64,000 nucleotides of DNA from Streptomyces fradiae (lineage in GTDB: Bacteria > Actinomycetota > Actinomycetes > Streptomycetales > Streptomycetaceae), in assembly GCF_041270065.1 (NCBI RefSeq), contig NZ_CP065958.1, positions 5,518,001 through 5,582,000 on the forward strand, written 5' to 3'. The first letter of the stretch is position 1, and each line of letters begins with the position of its first letter. A model generated the notes under the pieces. It had not been told where the DNA came from. It made no database searches and worked only from the letters and a program-made list of their open reading frames with translations. Positions 1-9,307 of the stretch are shown piece by piece. The position numbers were made by a program, and so were the translations under genes.

Positions 1-167
1 TCGCCAAGCCCTTCGAGCCGGCCGAGCTCGTGCGGGTCGTACGGCAGCTCATGCACCGCGAGCGGCGCGGGCCGCGGGACGGTGGGGGAGCGGGCGGTGG
101 GCAGGGGCAGGACGGCGCCGAGGAGCCGCCCGCAGTGAGTTCGAGCCGCTGCGCCGGAGAGGCCTGA
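1..167 (+). CDS. Response regulator, C-terminal end (partial)
   Basis: The open frame enters from the left edge (third frame) and stops with TGA at 165-167, leaving about 54 codons. It begins AKPFEPAELVRVVRQL, the 'K-P-F...EL' end of a CheY-type receiver domain (the conserved Lys-Pro of beta5 and the start of alpha5). This is followed by a low-complexity Gly/Gln/Glu tail and no DNA-binding domain, so it is probably a single-domain or receiver-last regulator. The phosphorylated Asp lies outside the window. A hairpin at 247-297 probably ends its transcript. Confidence 0.7.
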   Translation, partial: AKPFEPAELVRVVRQLMHRERRGPRDGGGAGGGQGQDGAEEPPAVSSSRCAGEA

Positions 168-246
168 GTCGAGAGGACTGAGTCCCGAAGTCCGACCCAG
201 GCCTGGCGCGGTACCGGGCAGGAGCTGAGACCGGGCTCGCCTCAGC

Positions 247-297
247 CCGGCACCGTGCAGGGCCTGAGCAGGGGCAGACCCCAGGCCCTAGTGCCGG
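247..297 (+). terminator. Hairpin downstream of the response regulator
   Basis: Two nested stems, CCGGCAC (247-253) with GTGCCGG (291-297) and AGGGCCTG (259-266) with CAGGCCCT (282-289), can form a 51-nt hairpin about 80 nt after the stop codon. There is no T-tract, which is usual for Streptomyces terminators. The rest of 168-378 shows only GC-rich sequence without a gene. Confidence 0.5.
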
Positions 298-378
298 TGC
301 GGACCCGGGCCCGGCCCCGCGCCCGCCCCCACCGCCCACATGCCGAAACCCGTTCGCGTTCGTACCCCCCTCCTCCCC

Positions 379-384
379 TAGGCT
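379..384 (+). promoter_or_regulatory. -10 box of a probably leaderless nrtL transcript
   Basis: TAGGCT ends six bases before the GTG start of nrtL. That spacing would put transcription initiation on the first base of the start codon. No Shine-Dalgarno sequence precedes the GTG. I see no convincing -35 box. Confidence 0.4.
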
Positions 385-390
385 TGTCCC

Positions 391-1434
391 GTGACCCCCG
401 CGGACCTCTCCCTCACCGTGCTGCACGCCGTGCGCCGTGCGGTCGACGAGGGTGCGTTGCGGGTCGAGGTGCCCGCGCGCGTCAAGGTCGAGCGGCCCCG
501 GCCCGGCGGCACCGGTGATTACGCGAGCAGTGTCGCGCTCGGGCTCGCCCGGCCCGCCGGGCTGGACGCCCGCGCCGTCGCCGCGATCCTGAAGGAACGG
601 CTCCACGACAGCCCCGGCGTCCGCTCCGTCGACATCACCGGGCCCGGGTTCCTCAACTTCACGCTGGACGGCGACAGCCGGCAGGAGCTCGTACGGGACA
701 TCCTGCGGCGCGGTGCGGAGTACGGGCGGCGCGGGCCCAGCGGGGCCGTCGCCCAGCCGGTCCACCGCGCCGACGTCCGCGCCGCCGTCACCGCCGATGC
801 CGTACGGCGGATCCTCGTCTCCCAGGGGATCCTCGTCCGGGTCGCCTGCGAGGACGCCGCCGACCCCGACTGGGCCCTGCTCGGCGCGAGCCCCGAGGTC
901 GAGCACGCCCGCGGGCGGCTGACCACCGACATCGCGCCCCTGCCCGTCCCCTTCGGCGCCGCCGAGCTCTACCGCCGCCTCGGCCGCGACGCCGCACGCT
1001 GGGGACTCCTCGCCGCCGCCGGGCACGACCACGCGAGGCTCGGTGACGAGCTGCTCCACCAGCACGAGGACAACCCCCTCTTCCGGGTGCGCTACGCCTA
1101 CTCCCGCACCCGCGCCCTCACCCGCAACGCCGAGCAGCTCGGCTTCCGGAGCGAGCCGGGGGAGACCGACGACGCCGACGACCTCCTCACCCTCCTCGGC
1201 GACCACCCCGACGTCCTCGCCTCCGCCGCCCGCCACCGCGCCCCCGACCGGGTCGCCCGGCACCTGGAGGGGATCGCCGACGCGGTCCTCGCGTATCAGC
1301 ACACCGTCCTGCCCCTCGGCGACGAGAAACCCTCGGCCGCCCACCGCTCCCGGCTCGCGCTCGCCGAAGCCGCCGGGACGGTGCTCGCCGGTGGCCTCTC
1401 CCTGCTCGGCATCAGCGCACCCGACCAGATCTGA
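391..1434 (+). CDS. nrtL: ArgS-related anticodon-binding protein NrtL
   Basis: 347 aa. Residues 1-90 resemble the N-terminal additional domain of arginyl-tRNA synthetase (DYASSVAL..., then GPGFLNFTL). Residues about 215-345 resemble the DALR anticodon-binding domain ([19 protein letters not shown]). The Rossmann catalytic core with HIGH and KMSKS that should lie between them is missing, and the length is about 60 % of a true ArgRS. It therefore cannot charge tRNA by the usual chemistry; a tRNA-binding or regulatory role is inference. It lies 13 bp upstream of lysA and is probably co-transcribed. GTG start at 391, apparently leaderless. The family name is recalled from public annotation of the same neighbour pair. 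Confidence 0.8.
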   Translation: MTPADLSLTVLHAVRRAVDEGALRVEVPARVKVERPRPGGTGDYASSVALGLARPAGLDARAVAAILKERLHDSPGVRSVDITGPGFLNFTLDGDSRQELVRDILRRGAEYGRRGPSGAVAQPVHRADVRAAVTADAVRRILVSQGILVRVACEDAADPDWALLGASPEVEHARGRLTTDIAPLPVPFGAAELYRRLGRDAARWGLLAAAGHDHARLGDELLHQHEDNPLFRVRYAYSRTRALTRNAEQLGFRSEPGETDDADDLLTLLGDHPDVLASAARHRAPDRVARHLEGIADAVLAYQHTVLPLGDEKPSAAHRSRLALAEAAGTVLAGGLSLLGISAPDQI

Positions 1435-1447
1435 AAGACGCAGAGAC

Positions 1448-2839
1448 ATGAGCCGTTCCGCCCACCCCGCCGGGCCCCGCCACGCCGACGTCCTCCCCGA
1501 GGGGCACTACTCCGCGCCCCCCGCCGACCTCAACCGGCTCGACCCCAAGGTCTGGTCCCGGACCGTCGAGCGGGACGAGCAGGGGCAGCTCACCGTCGGC
1601 GGGCTCTCCGTGACCCGGCTCCGCGAGGAGTTCGGCACCCCCGCCTACTTCCTCGACGAGGACGACTTCCGCGCCCGCTGCCGCGCCTGGGCCGACGCCT
1701 TCGGCAAGGACGCCGACGTGTTCTACGCGGGCAAGGCCTTCCTCTCCCGCGCCGTCGTGCGCTGGCTCAAGGAAGAGGGGCTCAACCTCGACGTCTGCTC
1801 CGGCGGCGAGCTCTCCACCGCCCTCTCCGCCGGCATGCCGGCCGAGCGCATCGCCTTCCACGGCAACAACAAGAGCACGGACGAGATCCACCGCGCGGTC
1901 GAGGCCGGCGTCGGGCGGATCGTGCTCGACTCCTTCCAGGAGATCGTGCGGGTCGCGCACATCGCGCAGTCCCTCGGCAAGCGGCAGCGCGTGCAGATCC
2001 GCGTCACCGTCGGCGTCGAGGCGCACACCCACGAGTTCATCGCCACCGCCCACGAGGACCAGAAGTTCGGCATCGCGCTCGCCGGCGGACAGGCCGCCGA
2101 GGCGGTGCGGCGGGCGCTGACCCTCGACGGTCTCGAACTCATCGGGATCCACTCCCACATCGGGTCCCAGATCTTCGACATGGCCGGCTTCGAGGTGTCC
2201 GCCCGGCGCGTCGTGCAGCTGCTCGCCGAGGTGCGCGACGAGCACGGCGTCGAGCTGCCCGAGATCGACCTCGGGGGCGGCCTGGGCATCGCGTACACCT
2301 CCGACGACGACCCGCGCGAGCCGCATCACATCGCCAAGGCGCTCACCGAGATCGTGAGCCGCGAGTGCGAGGCCGCCGGGCTGCGCACCCCGCGCATCTC
2401 CGTCGAGCCCGGGCGCGCCATCGTCGGGCCCACCGCCTTCACCCTGTACGAGGTGGGCACGGTCAAGCCGCTGGAGGGGCTGCGCACGTACGTCTCCGTC
2501 GACGGCGGCATGTCGGACAACATCCGCACCGCGCTGTACGACGCCGAGTACAGCGTCGCGCTGGTCTCCCGTACGAGTGACGCCGAACCGATGCTGACCC
2601 GTGTCGTGGGCAAGCACTGCGAGAGCGGCGACATCGTCGTGCGCGACGCCTTCCTGCCGGCCGACCTCGCGCCCGGCGACCTCATCGCCGTGCCCGCCAC
2701 CGGCGCGTACTGCCGCTCCATGGCCAGCAACTACAACCACGCGCTGCGCCCGCCGGTCGTGGCCGTACAGGACGGGGAAGCACGCGTCATCGTGCGCCGC
2801 GAGACGGAGGAAGATCTCCTGCGTCTCGACGTCGGGTGA
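1448..2839 (+). CDS. lysA: Diaminopimelate decarboxylase
   Basis: 463 aa. PLP-dependent decarboxylation of meso-diaminopimelate to L-lysine, last step of lysine synthesis, cytosolic. Fold-type III (alanine-racemase-like) barrel: YAGKAF carries the Schiff-base Lys96, GGGLGIAY and [10 protein letters not shown] bind the PLP phosphate, and CESGDI (Cys391) supplies the substrate-binding cysteine from the partner subunit. The ATG at 1448 is preferred to any upstream in-frame start because upstream codons overlap nrtL and because [21 protein letters not shown] matches the length of the Streptomyces enzyme. The Shine-Dalgarno sequence is weak (cagaga). Downstream lies a 171-bp structured gap before hom. 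Confidence 0.96.
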   Translation: MSRSAHPAGPRHADVLPEGHYSAPPADLNRLDPKVWSRTVERDEQGQLTVGGLSVTRLREEFGTPAYFLDEDDFRARCRAWADAFGKDADVFYAGKAFLSRAVVRWLKEEGLNLDVCSGGELSTALSAGMPAERIAFHGNNKSTDEIHRAVEAGVGRIVLDSFQEIVRVAHIAQSLGKRQRVQIRVTVGVEAHTHEFIATAHEDQKFGIALAGGQAAEAVRRALTLDGLELIGIHSHIGSQIFDMAGFEVSARRVVQLLAEVRDEHGVELPEIDLGGGLGIAYTSDDDPREPHHIAKALTEIVSRECEAAGLRTPRISVEPGRAIVGPTAFTLYEVGTVKPLEGLRTYVSVDGGMSDNIRTALYDAEYSVALVSRTSDAEPMLTRVVGKHCESGDIVVRDAFLPADLAPGDLIAVPATGAYCRSMASNYNHALRPPVVAVQDGEARVIVRRETEEDLLRLDVG

Positions 2840-2853
2840 TGAAATAGTCACGT

Positions 2854-2924
2854 GGTGGAAACCATGTCTCGCCATTCGGACTATGCCCTGAAACGGGCGT
2901 CCGGTGAGTGAGACTGGTTCCACC
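2854..2924 (+). promoter_or_regulatory. Inverted repeat enclosing a 15-codon ORF in the lysA-hom gap
   Basis: GGTGGAAACCA (2854-2864) is complementary, with one bulged A, to TGGTTCCACC (2915-2924). The stem would enclose an ATG-started 15-codon frame (2864-2911, MSRHSDYALKRASGE). This resembles a leader-peptide layout, but the peptide has no Thr, Ile or Met run that would suggest attenuation by hom end products, so function is unknown. Confidence 0.3.
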
Positions 2925-2931
2925 GTGGGGA

Positions 2932-2953
2932 TCCCCGGAGATTCCCCGGAGAT
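2932..2953 (+). repeat. Two tandem 11-bp repeats upstream of hom
   Basis: TCCCCGGAGAT occurs twice head to tail (2932-2942 and 2943-2953), flanked by GGGATC (2928-2933) and GATCCC (2951-2956). One helical turn per copy suits a protein-binding direct repeat. It lies 58 bp upstream of the hom start. Confidence 0.6.
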
Positions 2954-3010
2954 CCCATCAGGGAAACGACCGTAGAGATACGGATCAGTAGGTACGAGAG
3001 ACGAGGTCGG

Positions 3011-4312
3011 ATGATGCGTACGCGTCCGCTGAAGGTGGCGCTGCTGGGCTGTGGAGTGGTCGGCTCAGAGGTGGCGCGCATCATGACGACGCACGCCGAC
3101 GACCTCGCCGCGCGCATCGGTGCGCCGGTCGAGCTCGCCGGCGTGGCCGTCCGCCGGCCCGACAAGGTGCGCGGCGGCGTCCCCGCCGAGCTCATCACCA
3201 CCGACGCGACCGCCCTCGTGAAACGCGGGGACATCGACGTCGTCATCGAGGTCATCGGCGGCATCGAGCCGGCCCGCTCCCTCATCACCACCGCCTTCGA
3301 GCACGGCGCCTCCGTGGTCTCCGCCAACAAGGCGCTGCTCGCCCAGGACGGCGCGACCCTGCACTCCGCCGCCATCGAGAACGGCCAGGACCTCTACTAC
3401 GAGGCCGCCGTCGCCGGCGCCATCCCGCTGATCCGGCCGCTGCGCGAGTCCCTCGCCGGCGACAAGATCAACCGGGTGATGGGCATCGTCAACGGCACGA
3501 CCAACTTCATCCTCGACAAGATGGACACCTCCGGGGCGGGCTACTCCGAGGCCCTGGACGAGGCCACCGCGCTCGGGTACGCCGAGGCCGACCCGACCGC
3601 CGACGTCGAGGGCTTCGACGCCGCCGCCAAGGCCGCCATCCTGGCCGGAATCGCCTTCCACACGCGCGTGCGCCTCGACGACGTCTACCGCGAGGGCATG
3701 ACCGAGGTCACCGCCGCCGACTTCGCCTCCGCCAAGCAGATGGGCTGCACCATCAAGCTGCTCGCGATCTGCGAGCGGGCCGCCGACGGCGAGTCCGTCA
3801 CCGCGCGCGTGCACCCCGCGATGATCCCGCTCAGCCACCCGCTCGCCTCCGTCCGCGAGGCGTACAACGCGGTCTTCGTCGAGGCGGAGGCCGCCGGGCG
3901 GCTCATGTTCTACGGCCCGGGCGCCGGCGGCTCGCCGACCGCCTCGGCCGTCCTCGGCGACGTCGTCGCCGTCTGCCGCAACCGTCTCAACGAGGCGACG
4001 GGCCCCGGCGAGTCCGCGTACACCCAGCTGCCCGTGAGCCCCATGGGCGACGTGGTGACGCGGTACCACATCAGTCTCGACGTGGCCGACAAGCCGGGCG
4101 TGCTCGCCCAGGTCGCGACGGTCTTCGCCGAGCACGGCGTATCCATCGACACCGTGCGCCAGCACGGTCGCCAGGACGGCGACGGCGAGGCTTCGCTCGT
4201 CGTCGTCACCCACCGCGCGCCCGACGCCGCCCTCTCCGGGACCGTCGAGGCGCTGCGCAAGCTCGACACCGTGCGCGGTGTCGCCAGCATCATGCGTGTT
4301 GAAGGGGAGTAA
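3011..4312 (+). CDS. hom: Homoserine dehydrogenase
   Basis: 433 aa. NAD(P)H-dependent reduction of aspartate-semialdehyde to L-homoserine, the branch point to threonine and methionine. The N-terminal Rossmann motif is LGCGVVGSEVA (about residues 10-20). The catalytic domain carries MGIVNGTTNFILDKM and EADPTADVEGFDAAAKAAIL. A C-terminal ACT domain (about 350-430, HISLDVADKPGVLAQVATVF) is the known threonine-feedback module of Gram-positive enzymes. Start ATG 3011 follows gagacgaggtcgg; ATG 3014 is an alternative. thrC follows after 6 bp, so the two are co-transcribed. Confidence 0.96.
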   Translation: MMRTRPLKVALLGCGVVGSEVARIMTTHADDLAARIGAPVELAGVAVRRPDKVRGGVPAELITTDATALVKRGDIDVVIEVIGGIEPARSLITTAFEHGASVVSANKALLAQDGATLHSAAIENGQDLYYEAAVAGAIPLIRPLRESLAGDKINRVMGIVNGTTNFILDKMDTSGAGYSEALDEATALGYAEADPTADVEGFDAAAKAAILAGIAFHTRVRLDDVYREGMTEVTAADFASAKQMGCTIKLLAICERAADGESVTARVHPAMIPLSHPLASVREAYNAVFVEAEAAGRLMFYGPGAGGSPTASAVLGDVVAVCRNRLNEATGPGESAYTQLPVSPMGDVVTRYHISLDVADKPGVLAQVATVFAEHGVSIDTVRQHGRQDGDGEASLVVVTHRAPDAALSGTVEALRKLDTVRGVASIMRVEGE

Positions 4313-4318
4313 GGACCC

Positions 4319-5389
4319 ATGACCACCAAGGGCACCCACCAGTGGCGCGGCATCATCGAGGAGTATCGGGACCGTCTTCCGGTCACGGACACGACGCCGG
4401 TCGTCACGCTCCGTGAGGGCGGCACGCCGCTCGTCCCCGCTCAGGTCCTCTCCGAGCGCACGGGCTGCGAGGTGCACCTCAAGGTCGAGGGCGCCAACCC
4501 CACCGGTTCCTTCAAGGACCGCGGCATGACCATGGCCATCTCGAAGGCCAAGGAGGAGGGCGCGCAGGCCGTGATCTGCGCGTCCACCGGCAACACCTCG
4601 GCCTCCGCCGCCGCGTACGCGGTGCGCGCCGGGATGGTCTCCGCGGTGCTCGTCCCGCAGGGCAAGATCGCGCTCGGCAAGATGGGCCAGGCCCTCGTGC
4701 ACGGCGCGAAGATCCTCCAGGTCGACGGCAACTTCGACGACTGCCTGGACCTGGCCCGCGCGCTGTCCGACAACTACCCGGTCGCGCTGGTCAATTCCGT
4801 CAACCCGGTGCGTATCGAGGGCCAGAAGACCGCCGCCTTCGAGATCGTGGACATGCTCGGCGACGCCCCGGACATCCACGTCCTGCCCGTGGGCAACGCC
4901 GGCAACATCACGGCGTACTGGAAGGGCTACCGCGAGTACGCCGCCGACGGTCTCGCCACCCACCGCCCGCGCATGTGGGGCTTCCAGGCCTCCGGCTCCG
5001 CGCCCCTCGTGCGCGGGGAGGTCGTCAAGGACCCGTCGACGATCGCCACCGCGATCCGCATCGGCAACCCGGCCTCGTGGGACTACGCGATCGCCGCGCG
5101 CGACGAGTCGGGCGGCTTCATCGACGAGGTGACGGACCGTGAGATCCTGCAGGCCTACCGCCTGTTGGCCGCTCAGGAGGGCGTCTTCGTCGAGCCCGCC
5201 TCGGCCGCCTCGGTGGCCGGCCTCCTCAAGGCCGCCGCGCAGGGCAAGGTCGACCCGGGCCAGACCATCGTCTGTACGGTCACGGGCAACGGCCTCAAGG
5301 ACCCCGACTGGGCCGTCGCCGGCGCCCCGCAGCCGGTGACCGTCCCGGTCGACGCCTCGGCCGCCGCCGAGCGCCTCGGCCTGGCCTGA
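4319..5389 (+). CDS. thrC: Threonine synthase
   Basis: 356 aa. PLP-dependent conversion of O-phospho-L-homoserine to L-threonine. The short bacterial class of about 350 aa: [11 protein letters not shown] contains the PLP lysine (Lys66), [15 protein letters not shown] binds the substrate, and [12 protein letters not shown] binds the PLP phosphate. The start ATG lies 6 bp after hom, with its Shine-Dalgarno (aaggggag/aagga) overlapping the hom stop, indicating coupled translation. A stem-loop at 5423-5449 follows, so thrB is probably expressed separately or by read-through. Confidence 0.96.
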   Translation: MTTKGTHQWRGIIEEYRDRLPVTDTTPVVTLREGGTPLVPAQVLSERTGCEVHLKVEGANPTGSFKDRGMTMAISKAKEEGAQAVICASTGNTSASAAAYAVRAGMVSAVLVPQGKIALGKMGQALVHGAKILQVDGNFDDCLDLARALSDNYPVALVNSVNPVRIEGQKTAAFEIVDMLGDAPDIHVLPVGNAGNITAYWKGYREYAADGLATHRPRMWGFQASGSAPLVRGEVVKDPSTIATAIRIGNPASWDYAIAARDESGGFIDEVTDREILQAYRLLAAQEGVFVEPASAASVAGLLKAAAQGKVDPGQTIVCTVTGNGLKDPDWAVAGAPQPVTVPVDASAAAERLGLA

Positions 5390-5422
5390 GGATCCGGTCC
5401 CGAAATTCTGGCCTGAAAACGG

Positions 5423-5449
5423 TGCCCCTTGGTTTCCGATCAAGGGGCA
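5423..5449 (+). terminator. Stem-loop after thrC
   Basis: TGCCCCTTG (5423-5431) pairs perfectly with CAAGGGGCA (5441-5449) around a 9-nt loop, 34 bp after the thrC stop. No T-tract follows. It may end or attenuate the hom-thrC transcript before thrB. Confidence 0.5.
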
Positions 5450-5674
5450 AACCCGATCAGGAACCTACATAGGCGCACAGGTTGGCGCGCGACACGCATC
5501 GTGCGCCTCCTGTGCGCCCTATGTCGCGACAGAACCTTCCTTCGATAGGCTGTGCCCAACCCGCCCCGCCGCAGATGTGCGGTGTTGTTGCCGTCGCCCG
5601 TGAGGCGCGAACGGCCCCCGGGTTCTCCGCACTTCCTTCGAGCCACCCCGCAAGTCAAGGAGAGTCATCGAGCG

Positions 5675-6592
5675 ATGGCCGGTCCAGCGTTCCGCGCCGC
5701 CGCCGTACGGGTGCGCGTTCCCGCCAGCAGTGCCAATCTCGGCCCCGGATTCGACGCCTTCGGGCTGTCCCTCGGGCTGTACGACGACGTCGTCGTCCGG
5801 GTCGCCGACTCCGGGCTGCACGTCGACATCGCCGGCGAGGGTGCCGACACCCTGCCCCGCGACGAGAGCCACCTGCTCGTCCGCTCGATGCGCACGGCCT
5901 TCGACCTGCTCGGCGGGCAGCCGCGCGGCCTCGAGGTCGTCTGCGCCAACCGCATCCCGCACGGCCGCGGCCTCGGCTCCTCCTCCGCCGCCATCTGCGC
6001 CGGCATCGTCGCCGCCCGCGCCGTGACCATAGGCGGCGACGCCCGCCTCGACGAGACGGCACTGCTCGAACTCGCCACCGAGATCGAGGGGCACCCCGAC
6101 AACGTCGCCGCCTGTCTGCTCGGCGGCTTCACGCTCGCCTGGACCGAGGCCGGTGCCGCGCGGGCGATCAGGATGGAACCCTCCGATTCCATCGTTCCGG
6201 TGGTTTTCGTCCCCGGGAAGCCGGTGCTCACCGAGACCGCCCGCGGTCTGCTCCCGCGCACCGTCCCGCACGTCGACGCCGCCGCCAACGCCGGCCGCGC
6301 CGCCCTCCTCGTCGAGGCCCTGACCCGCCGCCCCGAACTGCTGCTCGCGGCCACCGAGGACAAGCTGCACCAGGAGTACCGGGCCCCCGCGATGCCGGAG
6401 AGCCTGGCCCTGGTGCACCGGCTGCGGGCGGACGGGATCCCCGCGGTCATCTCCGGCGCGGGCCCCACGGTCCTCGCGCTGGCCGAACACGGGACGGCCG
6501 ACAAGGTCGCCCTGCTTGCGGGCGAGGGCTGGGCCGCGAACCGGCTCGAGCTCGACATGCCCGGTGCGAGCGTGCTGCCGCTCGCGCCCTGA
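5675..6592 (+). CDS. thrB: Homoserine kinase
   Basis: 305 aa. Phosphorylates L-homoserine to O-phosphohomoserine, the substrate of ThrC. GHMP kinase family: PASSANLGPGFDAFGLSL near the N-terminus, the glycine/serine-rich ATP loop PHGRGLGSSSAAICAG around residue 95, and the C-terminal ISGAGPTVLAL motif. ATG 5675 was chosen because caaggaga lies just upstream and MAGPAFRAAAVRVRVPASSANL matches the family N-terminus; an upstream start at 5552 would add 41 arginine- and proline-rich residues without family counterpart. A 285-bp gap separates it from thrC, and a strong hairpin (6602-6630) follows. Confidence 0.95.
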   Translation: MAGPAFRAAAVRVRVPASSANLGPGFDAFGLSLGLYDDVVVRVADSGLHVDIAGEGADTLPRDESHLLVRSMRTAFDLLGGQPRGLEVVCANRIPHGRGLGSSSAAICAGIVAARAVTIGGDARLDETALLELATEIEGHPDNVAACLLGGFTLAWTEAGAARAIRMEPSDSIVPVVFVPGKPVLTETARGLLPRTVPHVDAAANAGRAALLVEALTRRPELLLAATEDKLHQEYRAPAMPESLALVHRLRADGIPAVISGAGPTVLALAEHGTADKVALLAGEGWAANRLELDMPGASVLPLAP

Positions 6593-6601
6593 CGTACCCG
6601 G

Positions 6602-6630
6602 CCGCGCGGTCTCCGAGCCGGACCGCGCGG
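6602..6630 (+). terminator. Terminator hairpin after thrB
   Basis: CCGCGCGGTC (6602-6611) and GACCGCGCGG (6621-6630) form a perfect 10-bp stem with a 9-nt loop, starting 9 bp after the thrB stop codon. Confidence 0.7.
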
Positions 6631-6657
6631 ACACGGGATTGCCGGTGACGGAGAGGG

Positions 6658-6684
6658 GGAATGTTTGTTGGAGCCGGTAGTGTT
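6658..6684 (+). promoter_or_regulatory. Sigma-R-like promoter candidate for rho
   Basis: GGAAT (6658-6662), 19 bases, then GTT (6682-6684) resembles the sigma-R type consensus GGAAT-N18/19-GTT. It is one base longer than the more usual 18-base spacing. No better sigma-HrdB pair is visible nearby. Confidence 0.35.
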
Positions 6685-7012
6685 AACCTCAAGTCTGCAC
6701 CCGACGTCTACGAGACGCGGTGCTGAGTGTCCCCGTCCGGGACCACTGATTCTTCCGGGAGCCTCCTCCACTGCCTGAGCAGCCTGCCTGAGCAGTTTCG
6801 AGCACGCTCCGGAACCGGCGCGACACCCCTCGTTCTTTCTCGTCGAGGGCCGAGCAGGGGGCGCTCGGGCCGGACCACAGCATGTATTTCTCTCTCCGCC
6901 GCACCCGGCGGGACCACCGCCCCGACACGGTCCACCAAGCAGGACCGCTGCCGGACAGCACAACCGGTCGCCGAGCCAGATGGCCGACGTCCGCTCCAGG
7001 GAAGGACCCTTC

Positions 7013-9100
7013 GTGAGCGACACCACCGATCTGATGGGCGTGACTGCCGACAACAGTGTCGACACCACCGCGCCCGCCGCAGGTGCTGCCACTGGCACCA
7101 CCGCACGGCGCCGCCGCTCCGGCACCGGCCTCGAGGGCATGGTCCTGGCCGAGCTGCAGCAGGTCGCGTCCGGCCTCGGCATCAGGGGCACCGCGCGGAT
7201 GCGCAAGAGCCAGCTGATCGAGGTCATCAAGGAGGCGCAGGCCGGGGGCTCCGCCGCCGGTTCCGCCGCGCCCGCCAAGTCCGGCGACGCCGCCGAGACC
7301 AAGCCGAAGCGCCGCGCCACCTCCAAGGCCCGCACGGGCGAGTCCGCCGCCGAGACCGCCGCGCCCAAGGCCGAGCAGGCCGAGCAGGGCGAGAGCGCCC
7401 AGCAGCAGATCGAGATCCCGGGCCAGCCGGCGGGCGAGGCCCCGGCCGGCGAGCGCCGCCGCCGGCGCGCCACCGCCCCCGCCGGTTCGCCGGAGGGCGA
7501 GGCCAAGGCCGAGACCGCGCAGGCCGTCAAGACCGAGGCCCGCGCCGAGGCCCGCGCCGAGGCCCGTACCGAGGCTCGTACCGAGACCAAGGCGGAGCCG
7601 CAGGCCGCGACCGACGCCAAGGCCGAGGCCGCCGCCGACGGCGCCGAGGGCCGGGGCCGCCGCGACCGCGGTGAGCGGGGCGAGCGCGGTGACCGCCGCG
7701 ACCGCCGCGACCGTCAGCGCGACCGCAAGGGCGACGACCAGCAGGGCGGTGGCCAGGGCGGCCAGCGCCAGCGTCAGGGCGGCCAGGGCCAGGGCGGCCA
7801 GCAGGCCGGCCAGGGTCAGGGCCAGCAGGGCGGTCAGGCCGGCCCGCAGGACGACGACGACTTCGAGGGCGGCCGCCGGGGCCGTCGCGGCCGCTACCGC
7901 GACCGTCGTGGCCGTCGCGGCCGTGACGACTTCGCGACCGGCGAGCCGCAGGTCTCCGAGGACGACGTGCTGATCCCCGTCGCGGGCATCCTCGACATCC
8001 TCGACAACTACGCGTTCATCCGGACCTCCGGCTACCTGCCCGGCCCGAACGACGTGTACGTCTCCCTCGCCCAGGTCCGCAAGAGCGGCCTGCGCAAGGG
8101 CGACCACGTCACCGGTGCCGTGCGCCAGCCGAAGGAGGGCGAGCGCCGCGAGAAGTTCAACGCGCTCGTGCGCCTCGACTCGGTCAACGGCATGGCGCCG
8201 GAGTCCGGCCGCGGCCGCCCCGAGTTCAACAAGCTCACCCCGCTGTACCCGCAGGACCGCCTCCGTCTGGAGACCGACCCGGGCGTGCTGACCACGCGGA
8301 TCATCGACCTCGTGTCGCCGATCGGCAAGGGCCAGCGCGGTCTGATCGTGGCCCCGCCGAAGACCGGCAAGACCATGATCATGCAGGCGATCGCCAACGC
8401 GATCACCCACAACAACCCCGAGTGCCACCTGATGGTCGTCCTCGTCGACGAGCGTCCGGAAGAGGTCACCGACATGCAGCGGTCGGTGAAGGGCGAGGTC
8501 ATCTCCTCGACCTTCGACCGTCCCGCCGAGGACCACACCACCGTCGCCGAGCTGGCCATCGAGCGCGCCAAGCGCCTCGTGGAGCTGGGTCACGACGTGG
8601 TCGTCCTGCTCGACTCGATCACCCGCCTGGGCCGCGCGTACAACCTCGCGGCGCCCGCCTCCGGCCGCATCCTGTCCGGTGGTGTCGACTCGACCGCGCT
8701 CTACCCGCCGAAGCGCTTCTTCGGTGCCGCGCGCAACATCGAGGACGGCGGCTCGCTGACCATCCTGGCCACCGCGCTGGTCGACACCGGCTCGCGCATG
8801 GACGAGGTGATCTTCGAGGAGTTCAAGGGCACCGGCAACATGGAGCTCAAGCTCGACCGGAAGCTCGCCGACAAGCGCATCTTCCCGGCCGTCGACGTCG
8901 ACGCCTCGGGCACGCGCAAGGAGGAGATCCTGCTCGGCAGCGAGGAGCTCTCCATCACCTGGAAGCTGCGCCGCGTGCTGCACGCGCTCGACCAGCAGCA
9001 GGCGATCGAGCTGCTGCTCGACAAGCTCAAGCAGACGAAGTCGAACGCCGAGTTCCTGCTGCAGATCCAGAAGACGACGCCCGGCGGCGGCAACGACTGA
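7013..9100 (+). CDS. rho: Transcription termination factor Rho
   Basis: 695 aa, against about 420 for E. coli Rho. The N-terminal Rho-N helix bundle ([20 protein letters not shown], about residues 35-75) is followed by a disordered insert of over 200 residues rich in Glu, Ala, Arg, Gly and Gln, with RGRRDRGER- and [13 protein letters not shown] repeats. Next come the OB-fold RNA-binding domain ([19 protein letters not shown]) and the RecA-type motor with Walker A ([11 protein letters not shown]), [11 protein letters not shown] and [12 protein letters not shown]. It is a hexameric RNA helicase that ends transcripts. Start GTG 7013 has GGAAGGA 7-13 bases upstream; ATG 6980 lacks a comparable site and adds residues without family support. 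A 17-bp hairpin follows. Confidence 0.96.
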   Translation: MSDTTDLMGVTADNSVDTTAPAAGAATGTTARRRRSGTGLEGMVLAELQQVASGLGIRGTARMRKSQLIEVIKEAQAGGSAAGSAAPAKSGDAAETKPKRRATSKARTGESAAETAAPKAEQAEQGESAQQQIEIPGQPAGEAPAGERRRRRATAPAGSPEGEAKAETAQAVKTEARAEARAEARTEARTETKAEPQAATDAKAEAAADGAEGRGRRDRGERGERGDRRDRRDRQRDRKGDDQQGGGQGGQRQRQGGQGQGGQQAGQGQGQQGGQAGPQDDDDFEGGRRGRRGRYRDRRGRRGRDDFATGEPQVSEDDVLIPVAGILDILDNYAFIRTSGYLPGPNDVYVSLAQVRKSGLRKGDHVTGAVRQPKEGERREKFNALVRLDSVNGMAPESGRGRPEFNKLTPLYPQDRLRLETDPGVLTTRIIDLVSPIGKGQRGLIVAPPKTGKTMIMQAIANAITHNNPECHLMVVLVDERPEEVTDMQRSVKGEVISSTFDRPAEDHTTVAELAIERAKRLVELGHDVVVLLDSITRLGRAYNLAAPASGRILSGGVDSTALYPPKRFFGAARNIEDGGSLTILATALVDTGSRMDEVIFEEFKGTGNMELKLDRKLADKRIFPAVDVDASGTRKEEILLGSEELSITWKLRRVLHALDQQQAIELLLDKLKQTKSNAEFLLQIQKTTPGGGND

Positions 9101-9168
9101 CGCCGAGATCCTCGTCACACGGCGTGACGGCGGCCCCTGGGTCGTAACCTCGCCGTGACCTGCACAAA

Positions 9169-9207
9169 CGACTGCGCCCACCGAGCCCCGCTCGGTGGGC
9201 GCAGTCG
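9169..9207 (+). terminator. Strong terminator hairpin after rho
   Basis: CGACTGCGCCCACCGAG (9169-9185) and CTCGGTGGGCGCAGTCG (9191-9207) form a perfect 17-bp stem with a 5-nt loop. There is no T-tract. Confidence 0.8.
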
Positions 9208-9266
9208 CGTTACCGGCCGTCGCTCATCGAAACCTCACAGCCGCCCATGCAACCCTTTCGGGTGCT

Positions 9267-9295
9267 TTGCCGTCACACAAGGTGAACCATAGGGC
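9267..9295 (+). promoter_or_regulatory. Candidate sigma-HrdB promoter for the LCP gene
   Basis: TTGCCG (9267-9272), 17 bases, then TAGGGC (9290-9295), 12 bp before the ATG at 9308. Confidence 0.45.
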
Positions 9296-9307
9296 TGAGG
9301 GAAGACG

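Larger units (their letters stand above)
6593..7012 (+). other. Long leader region upstream of rho
   Basis: This 420-bp stretch has no credible gene. It holds the thrB terminator at its left end and promoter-like sequence around 6658-6690 (GGAAT, 19 bases, then GTTAAC). That would leave an untranslated leader of over 300 nt. Long leaders are common for rho because the protein can terminate its own transcript; autoregulation here is inference. Confidence 0.5.

Noticed and set aside
2864..2911. A threonine attenuator leader peptide before hom
   Set aside because: The 15-codon ORF has no threonine, isoleucine or methionine run; only the structure is reported.
3065..5443. A 792-codon minus-strand open frame opposite hom and thrC
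   Set aside because: Asp/Gly/Val/Arg-rich antisense translation typical of high-GC genes; both opposite genes are complete and well conserved.
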